Shown piece after piece: positions 56,322-64,000 of a stretch of 64,000 nt of DNA. A program made the translations under genes and the position numbers. The DNA comes from Mariannaea sp. PMI_226 (taxonomy: Eukaryota > Ascomycota > Sordariomycetes > Hypocreales > Nectriaceae): NCBI GenBank assembly GCA_024336345.1, contig JANFOG010000007.1, positions 744,001 to 808,000 on the forward strand. Direction: 5' to 3'. Numbering within the stretch: position 1 is the first letter of the stretch; the number at the start of each line of letters is the position of its first letter. The notes beneath the pieces were generated by a model. The model did not search any database. It was not told the origin of the DNA and saw only the letters and a program-made list of their open reading frames with translations.

Positions 56322-57394
56322 GGCGACCAGGGCTGCAATGTTGGGGGGAGAGGTTAGCTGAGCTTAGTGGAGCATTAAAATCCCGGCATGGTAAGCCCGG
56401 TGGTCGATTGACGCTCAGTGGCAGAGCAACAGGGAGAAGAGCAGGAACATGCACTCTCTCTACCGTTGCGGCAGGAGGGAGATGGGGCAACGTAGAAATG
56501 GAGGTTTTGATGTTGGTGTGGAAGAGCGAAAGATCCCAGACCAAGGCGCCGAAGCCGGGGTCTGAGCCATCCAGCCAGCTAGGCTCGATGACGCGATATC
56601 ATGAGGCGTTCACCCCTTCCCCAATTCTCTTTTTTGATTTGGCGGTGGGAGAGGAACCAGGGGAGAAAAAAAATTGACACGTAATTCCTTTTGAGCTCAA
56701 CAACTGCATTGTATCAGTCTTGCGAAATACAGCACCATAGCAAAAGCCCAGATATTGGACTGAGCTGTGTTGAGGTGCCTATATCGGTAGACCAAGCAGT
56801 CAGTTCCATACTTTCTTGGGCCTTGTGGGCTTGATAGTGCCCACTGAGCCACTTTCGTGAAGTCTTCCTCCACTACCAGCCACACAAGCTGGGCACTAGC
56901 CTCAGTAGCTTGAGTCGCATCTCGATTTGCTGACAGCGGTGGTACCCTGTACCCCGTCGTGCGTTGGATTAGAGCGAGTATGTGCTCTGTCTCAATTGAT
57001 TGTTCGTCGAACAATTGAACAGGGAAAAAATCAATTCGAATTCTCTAAAGAATTCCAATGATTTTGGGCGACAGCCGGCACTTGACCAGCAGTGATTGTC
57101 AATTTAAAAGGAATACAAATGAGTCACGAGAGACGCGGCACGACGGTGGGGAATGCTTGGGTGTGTTTGAGGTACTGGCTTGCTGAGGAACTACTTCAGC
57201 AATTGGCACTTTCAAAGCAACACTTTGATTGGGAACATGAAAAATAAATAAGAACGAAAGAACATACGGGTTACCTGCACCATAATTCGTTGGGTTTTCT
57301 CCGTCTCTAGAATCTTTGCGCACCCAGGACATCCGTCCTCCAACGCCCGTCGGTCATTACTGGCTAGCATTGGGATATCGATGTAGTAAGTAAC

Positions 57395-57505
57395 AGGAGT
57401 AGTAGGAGTAGTAGGAGTAGTAGGAGTAGTAGGAGTAGTAGGAGTAGTAGGAGTAGTAGGAGTAGTAGGAGTAGTAGGAGTAGTAGGAGTAGTAGGAGTA
57501 GTAGG
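57395..57505 (+). repeat. 9-bp minisatellite (AGGAGTAGT)n
   Basis: About twelve perfect tandem copies. Because 9 is a multiple of 3 the array is open in several frames (Thr-Thr-Pro, Tyr-Tyr-Ser and Leu runs on the minus strand), which explains the false long frames there. Confidence 0.95.
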
Positions 57506-60500
57506 CAGTTGAGGACAGAATTGGGAGAGAAAGGATAGATTGAGCCTGAACAAGAAAGGAAGAAAAGAAATCTAGAATAAAAAAACACAATGCTTCTATG
57601 CGAGCAATGGGAAGAAAAGGTACAGGAATGAAAGGAAAAAGAAGAAAGATTGGAAACAGGATACGGTGCAGGATGACAGGTGACATGTGGTGCATTCTCA
57701 GCCGTTCAGCTGGTCTCCTGGTCCCCGATACGCGCTGTGCCTCCGAGTGCCGGGTAGCCAGCCAGCCAACCGGCCAGCCCAAAATACGATAGCAACAGTG
57801 AAACCTGGAAATTAACCCGGTGCTTTGTAGATTTATTGGTGTAACCAGACGCGAATAAATCTAGTTTCTTGAGAAGTACCCCAACCGTTATGGAATATGC
57901 ACCCAGAAGGAAAGCAGAGAAGTACCTAGTACCATCTCGAGAAAGATAGGGAGTCATGCCTCTTCTCTCTTTTCGCCTCAGTCTTCCCCTCCCCCTTGCT
58001 GGCTCACGCATCACTCACCGACGTTTGATCACCCCTGGTTTTGATACATGAGGCTAAATTCTTGGGGCTCGCCGACTGCATGCAGCAGTTCTGTATTGAG
58101 CACAGGGCCACCGGCCTAAGCTGGGACCTGCATCAAACGTCATGGTGGCGTTCTCTCGCCAGTACCTAACGTTACATAGTACGCAGTACGAAGTACTGTA
58201 CCTATTGCTATGGTACGGACCACCTGCCTGATATCATTATTTGCCCGCACAATCAATCATCAAATGGCGCCCAGAAATTTGTAGTATTCTATCAATGTAA
58301 TACGGTGCATACCACGCTTTTACTGGCCACAAAACTACAAGTTCAGATTACGAAGGGAATCAATCATCACAAACACATTGGGGTATGTTGGTCTAATTCG
58401 AATTAATCGATAATGATCCCCTGCCAGCTAAACATGGCCAATGCGAGCAGTAAGCGTTCGTATGATAAATTAAGTCGCAATTTCCGTTTTGTATCAGCCA
58501 CTGAGGATCGAGACCGGTGCATTTGTTGTATCATTTCCACCAACCTGAGACGAGACGGCTGACACAGCTTTTTGAAATTTCTCTGCTTTTATAATGATGG
58601 AATTTTTATGTCATAGTTACGCCAATTCGGAAACAGGCTTTCTCAGATCAAATTCACGTAGCAGGTAAAATAAGATTTGAAGTCTTCGTAGGAAGTCAAA
58701 AAAAGCATCGAACGTTGGATATTGTTTGTCAGCGAAAAGGCCAACGATTGGCTAGTAGACTAAACAGACAAAAGATCCCAATACTGACAATTCCACCCAT
58801 GACCCTAGTGAATCACAAGAAAATACATTTTTGTTTCGCATCAGATATTCTTCCAAGTATACATGTTATGACTGACAGGAAAACGAACTTACAAAATGCC
58901 CGCGCCCAAGCTATAGTCAGTACCATGGGTCATGTCCAATCAAGGCCATTTTCAAACCAGCCCTGTTGATGAAAATCCATAGGTCATAGCAAGGAAATCG
59001 AGATGGCCACTAGGGATATTCCTGTATCGCATCAAAATCTTGTTCATAGAAGGACAAAGTGAGCAACCTGCCTGCCCTAAAGTATTTCAAGAAAGCATCA
59101 GCCTATATAGTCACAAGCCAAGGATACCTTGCATTCATGACCAATAGCACAAATGCCAGATGTTAGGTTCAATGCCATTTCACTTTCTTCAATATCTCTC
59201 ATTGTTTTGGCTCCTATATAGGATACTCTCGATGATGGCTTTTTTTTTTGAACTTGCGTTCGTGACTCTCAACATTTTGTGTCTTGATTTGAATAGATCC
59301 GGCCTCATCCCAAACATTACTTTTTTACGCATTATTGGTAGGTGTATCTTAATTTCTATATTAATATACTAACCCCAATCTAGCCCTTAAGATAGATATG
59401 CTTTAATGCTGTCTTTTGCATCTTAGAGTAAGTTACCAAGATATATAGGATATCTCTATCCCTCAACTTGGGAATAGAACTAGCCCATTAGACATAAATA
59501 CCACACGGTCCAACCGGCGCCACTCTTTCCCATTGCTTACACTACACTAAATTTAAATGGCTTAGGATTTACCAGCATGGACTGTGCTAACTGCATGTCT
59601 AAGATGACTTCTCCTACCTCTCCCTCGTATGTGCTTTTCTCTTTTGTATTATTAGAAAGATTGCTTTCCAAGATATGTTAGAGCGGTTCATTAAGGAGCT
59701 TTCTCATGTAACAAGTTGCAGGTTCGGCTAAAATAGAGTCGCAACCAAGTTGCAGGCCGATTTTCAAACGGGAGACATGATTTCTTATCCACATGTGCAA
59801 GGTCTTGTCACCAGGACTTCAAGGAAATGTATGCTAGAGGTCCTCCATATCTAGCGCTCCTTCGTGCTTAGTGCTACGGTGTACTCGATTATTGATATGG
59901 TACAGGGAGCAATATATACACCCATGGAGAGCTCGTTCGTCAAAATTTTGTTGGTATTCCTACCCATATATAGATATATATTACGCCACAATTACAATAT
60001 ACAATTAGCATATATTAAGAAGAAGTACTATATTAACTTTTATCCTTTCTGGTTATCACTCTTTGTTATTTATAATCTATATGCTTTTGGAAGATTTTAG
60101 CATAATGATATAATTATTATAGTTTTCAATTAATTTTATATCTTATAGCTAGTTAATATAAATTGCAATCCCTTTAGTTAGATTTACTATAAATAGAAAG
60201 CCCTTAAGTAATCCTTTCGAGATATACTTGATCTCTGATTCACATCCCGGATTAGGAGTGGCACATGGATCAATAAAACGTTTATGTTGCACCTAAGCTA
60301 TATCTCCAAGCTTGCACCTATCACACCTGTTCTATGGTGGCTACGGATATATGCTTATCTAGTTTAGCCCAATCTAATGGATTTTATTGCCTACTATTTG
60401 GTATGCTCGGCTTGGCCTGACTAGAATTGCGATGTATTGAGACAACTAGATCCCGAATTTACTTGCATTAAAGTATGCTTGGTAAAGCATACTTGGGAGG

Positions 60501-60970
60501 AAGTATATAAGGGTATAAGACATTTGGGACTGACGAATGTGGCAGTGTATATCTTTAGAATGCCACGTTTCTCTGCACGGATGTATTAAAATTAGCTAGT
60601 TATATGGAGCTAGCTTTGGTATATCTCCTCAATAAGAAAGGAGCTTTGTGGGCTATGAGAATGGATGGGAATCGCTGCTTGGAACTGGAGCGGTTTTATA
60701 GGAAATTTCTGTTGGTTAATGAACCTATCATCTATCACTAGTTCTAGGAGTCTGCCACGAGAGCCAATTTTAAGGCCAAATCTGAGCTAGATACAAGCCA
60801 CAAACTGTCATCACGCCACCATGCTTCCGTGACTCGGCGAGGCTCTGAATGATTGCGAAAATACTATTACTAATATCTATATGGTACGAAGACACAGGGG
60901 AAATGTAGACCGCAGCTGCGCCTGCCTGCATCAGCAGAGTCTCTCGGAAGAAATGAAAGCTGAAGCTAGT

Positions 60971-61070
60971 GGTTAAGGGTAAAGGGGAGGTCACGCCCCC
61001 TTTACCCTCAACATTTAGTAGGATTAAGATTATAGGGGCCATCGGCCCCTTTAACCTTAATAGCCCCTCT
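60971..61070. repeat. Hairpin and short-repeat cluster (possible element end)
   Basis: A perfect 11-bp inverted repeat GGGTAAAGGGG (60977-60987) / CCCCTTTACCC (60997-61007) is followed by GGGGCC-ATC-GGCCCC and two direct copies of GCCCCTYTAACCTTAAT separated by 2 bp. The direct copies resemble the reverse complement of GGTTAAGGGTAAAGGGG at 60971. This layered symmetry is typical of transposon termini or MITEs. Confidence 0.55.
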
Positions 61071-61344
61071 AACCTTAATCAAGGTGGAAATGGTAGATTT
61101 AGAGAGGCAATTTGAACCACAGATAGATCACATAATATTCACGTCAGATTACCTGGGCAAAAGTGGTCCCTTAGGGGGTATGTTTGGCAGGAGGTATTTT
61201 GTCATTGCTCAGTACTAGGACCTTTCGTTCCGAAAACCATTACTCCCTGGTTTATAAAGGGGTGCCCTAACACAGTCTGACGTTCCATGAATGGTTCGCT
61301 TCGTAAAGACCGACATGTATGTAAGGAGCGACTTAATTGATATA

Positions 61345-61510
61345 GCTAGGGGAACTTCCCTCGTCCTCTTACAAGGGGAGCGTTTACTATCCATGGAGTC
61401 TATCTCGCTATGTAGAACAGGATCTGTGTGATCGACTAGATAGTATGAATACTCTAGGCGTGGGGATATTGTCATGCCGTGAAGGCATCCCCAAGTATTC
61501 GGGCTAGCTG
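61345..61510 (+). repeat. Diverged direct repeat, copy C (left of the surface-protein gene)
   Basis: Aligns by eye, same orientation, with 63765-63912. Shared ordered blocks: CCTCTT-A/G-AGGGG, TTTA-TCCATG-G, ACAGGATC, GACT-G-ATACTCT-GG-GGATATT and AAGTATYCGGGCT. Identity about 70%. Probably decayed copies of one mobile-element segment. Confidence 0.55.
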
Positions 61511-62072
61511 GATCCTATCCGCCTCGATAGATAGTCTAGAAAATGTGTTCCCTGCAAAACTTGAGAATATCTCACATAGTACTTTGGTTAGCCGACTCTG
61601 TGAAATCATCTGCAAAGGTTCGTTACAAAAGGATAACCCCTCATAAGCCCTACCCTAGTCCCACGCGGCGGTCGGGTTCCTTGCATGCGTTCATACAGTA
61701 TCAGTAATATAAAATTAGTAATCCCTCACCGCACGAGACCGCACTAGACGTCGTTGCCTCCGGGTTGCCACTAAGGAGGGGCGCGGCTACAGTCATGTAG
61801 GCTCATGCTCGATGGGTGTATCGGTGAGTATAACTAGGCGGCAAGTATATAGGAGTTCGTTGTCTTTAATAATATTCTTAATCCTTGATTCACATTCCGA
61901 GCGCGGGTAGTGTTAGCATCATATTAGTAGTTATGCGACCTCGGATTATACATGCTAATAATGGGGGGTATTTAGACAAGAATTGGAGATTCGAAATACA
62001 CGTTTTTTTCTTCTAATTTCTCCTACCTGAATGAATTATTAGAAATATAGATCGTAAATCAGCGTACTATAA

Positions 62073-63281
62073 CTATGGTAGCTCATAGGCTTTATCTTGT
62101 GTCCTATTAGTAACCAGTGCCTCTTGGATTCCAATTTGACTTGTATTATCAGAAGGTGCCTCGTGGATGGGGATTTTATCATCACCCGGCGCCTCATGAG
62201 CTGGCATGGTGTTGTCACCCGGTGCTTCGGAGAGCAGCTCTTTCTTAGCCTCGTAAAATCCGGTGTTGGTGTTGTACTGGTAGTACGGGCTCGTAGGGTG
62301 GTTGTCATTCGTATTGGCTTGAGGTACGAGGAGGTACTTATCAGGGCTGGATCCAGACTGCTGCTCATATGGAGGTGTTTCAGAAATAGCAGTACCGGCG
62401 GCATTGGTAGCGGCTCTCTCTTTTTTCTTCTTCCAGAGGAAGAATATACCGGCACCAATTAGAACAAGACCGACGACACCACCAACACCACCTCCTGCAA
62501 TGGACCCGGTATTGCTGAGCTTCTTGCTATCGTTGTCCTGACCGCCATCGTTACTAGTATTTGAATACGTAACATACGCAGAAACAATAACGGTAGTGGT
62601 ATAGCTGCTATCACTTGTTGTTATGGCCGCGGTGGTAAAATGTCGCTCCTCGCCTCCGGAATACGTGAAGTTAAAATGGGAATCAGCAATTTTGCGAAAG
62701 TCGCAATAGTAACCGGTAATGTTGGCGGGAAAAGATACGATATTGCAGTGGGAAGCAGTGCTTGCTGTGCTGTTGAGAATGCTTGTTAGTCCAACTCCTT
62801 ACTCCCCTTACTAGTCCTCCTTGATTTTCTAATTCAAACGTGGTAATTGGTGAGATACGAACCATTTCAGGACATTTTTGTTGGTCTTGCAATTATCGTC
62901 ACAACCATTCGGTGACCAGTAGTCTTTGAAATCGATGCAGCTGTTGTAATGATCACAAGAAGAACCTTGACAGCAAGCGACGATCCCGCCTGTAGCTGAT
63001 GATATAACAGCACACGTGCTGGATGGATCGCATTCACATGGATCGATCAAGCCACGATCTCCGAAGCCGCAAGTTCTGTCAGGTGCCCAGGCGGTGATGG
63101 TGTCAAAAGTGTCGATTCTTCGGAAGAGCTCCATAGCACCTCCAGTGGGGAGAGGGCTCACTCCATCATCGGATAGCTGGAAGGTATGAGTGGGTTTAGG
63201 GATAGAGGGGATGAGGTGTCGCGCATTTATGACACCAGCGAGAACCGCGATAATCCTGCAGGTCCTGGCAGCCTTCATCAT
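62073..63281 (-). CDS. Single-pass surface protein with Cys-rich ectodomain and repeated cytoplasmic tail (371 aa)
   Basis: Two exons, 63281-62863 and 62769-62073, join in frame at the last ectodomain Cys (NVLK-C-TASTASHCN). Signal peptide at the start, then a Cys-rich ectodomain of a family common in sordariomycetes: WAPDRTCGFG, CECDPSSTCAVISS, GIVACCQGSSC, FKDYWSPNGCDDNCKTN. After NITGYYCDF comes a Ser/Thr-rich stem, one transmembrane helix at about 230-252 (GGGVGGVVGLVLIGAGIFF), stop-transfer KKKK, and a cytoplasmic tail of about 115 residues. The tail has three 11-residue repeats of the form HEAPGDDxxPI at about 320-350. Splicing removes the apparent stop in the first exon. Relatives are uncharacterised; a sensor or adhesin role is inferred from layout. 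The gene lies between diverged direct repeats. Confidence 0.8.
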
Positions 63282-64000
63282 TCCTCGGAAAGGTATTGTT
63301 TATCCCCAGTCGGAACCCCAAATGATTTCAAAGCATGTACTGCTGTCGAGGCTAATACAGTCTGTCTTGTGGAACAGCAGTTAAGAGGGAGAAAAGGGAA
63401 GACGAACGGGGGAAATTCTCCAGCTCGACTGTAGGATCGCTTATTACTGAAGCCACCAGCCGGCAAAGTAGAACAGGCGCTAGAGCTAAAGCAGTCTATT
63501 GATACTACACGATATAAAACAACGCTTAATGAGAGGGTCCAGTGTTCTATCTGTCTTAGTTGCCAAACAGGCGGTTAAGTGCTATAATTATAATACGATC
63601 TAACGTCGGGCCAGGCCCGGATTTGACCAATGACAACCTTAACCAGTGTTTTAATTGCTTAAGGAAAATTATTGGAATGGTGCATAAATACGGGGGCATC
63701 AGAATAAGGCTAAAGGAAGAATAGGACCAGGTGTAGAGGACGTCTAATACAGAAGTTCTATTTTCTTGACCCTCTTGTAGGGGGTTTATTCCATGTGGGG
63801 TGTATCAAGTTGGTGAAATCATGGATACAGGATCCAGAGAATAGACTGCATACTCTCGGGGTGAGGATATTAACTTGACCTAGACGTATCATGAAGTATC
63901 CGGGCTCGTCATAGCTTAGCCTCTTTGATTACTATATAATGCTTCTCATGTCTACCCCTATATTTGGCGGCCAGTACTTATCAACTTAGTCTTGTCCACA
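63282..64000. other. Right-edge region with repeat copy D
   Basis: Promoter of the surface-protein gene (63282-63600), then decayed repeat DNA including copy D at 63765-63912. No gene supported. Confidence 0.45.
63765..63912 (+). repeat. Diverged direct repeat, copy D (right of the surface-protein gene)
   Basis: Partner of 61345-61510. The clearest match is GCATACTCTCGGGGTGAGGA at 63848-63867 against the corresponding segment near 61446-61465. Confidence 0.55.

Larger units (their letters stand above)
56322..62072. other. Long gene-poor, repeat-rich region
   Basis: 56322-57020 is the dug2 upstream flank. 57395-57505 is a 9-bp minisatellite. 57800-59100 has no coding signal. From about 59150 to 62060 the DNA is AT-rich with fragments that look like decayed repeats, including a hairpin cluster near 61000 and repeat copy C at 61345-61510. 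Short open stretches (for example around 60450-60740) look like shattered coding relics of mobile elements, but I could not identify the element. Confidence 0.5.

Noticed and set aside
57212..57782. Three overlapping minus-strand frames of Thr-Thr-Pro, Tyr-Tyr-Ser and Leu repeats
   Set aside because: All are translations of the 9-bp minisatellite, open only because its unit length is divisible by three.

Overview
This window comes from the nuclear genome of a filamentous ascomycete, probably a sordariomycete and perhaps Hypocreales. The evidence is short introns with GTRNGT donors and CTAAC/CTGAC branch sites, widely spaced genes on both strands, and families typical of these fungi: a DUF7025-type AAA ATPase, a DUF7708 protein, a fungal ATP-grasp protein, a CE4 chitin deacetylase and a WD40-M20 Dug2. 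The genus is an inference. I saw no rRNA gene, convincing tRNA, CRISPR array, viral gene or large PKS/NRPS gene.

1-9.6 kb: an OPT-family oligopeptide transporter (+), a tiny Cys-rich protein (-), then an HNH-like protein and an aminoglycoside-phosphotransferase-like gene in tight tandem (-). The phosphotransferase frame is broken by one in-frame TGA. 9.6-22.8 kb: a DHA2 drug/H+ antiporter and a nitronate monooxygenase (both -), a typical 2-Cys peroxiredoxin with an unusual C-terminal tail (+), a zinc alcohol dehydrogenase (-) and a His-rich 'allergen-type' protein (-). Several of these fit detoxification or redox defence, but nothing shows that they form one pathway.

22.8-32 kb: an AAA+ ATPase (-) and a DUF7708 STAND-like protein (+) are transcribed away from each other, followed by an AIF/FSP1-like FAD oxidoreductase (+). 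32-37.5 kb: an MFS transporter and an ATP-grasp protein, both (-), are bracketed by two diverged direct copies of a repeat of about 190 bp, with an AT-rich block on one side. This is the best candidate here for an undescribed small biosynthesis-and-export unit.

37.8-51 kb: chitin deacetylase (-), a secreted Cys-rich PAN/Apple-like effector candidate (+), two orphan proteins, an AYR1-like short-chain reductase (-) and a single-pass membrane protein with a Cys-rich ectodomain (-). 53.5-56.3 kb: Dug2, the peptidase subunit of the glutathione-degrading complex (-). From about 57 to 64 kb the DNA is repeat-rich and AT-rich: a 9-bp minisatellite, hairpin clusters and decayed repeat copies. Within it lies one intact gene for a second single-pass Cys-rich surface protein, again between diverged direct repeats.

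Coordinates are most reliable for genes whose splice sites I could join in frame: peroxiredoxin, alcohol dehydrogenase, His-rich protein, chitin deacetylase, 45016-46377, Dug2 and 62073-63281. The OPT, AAA ATPase, DUF7708, MFS/DHA2 and HNH models contain junctions I could not fully resolve.
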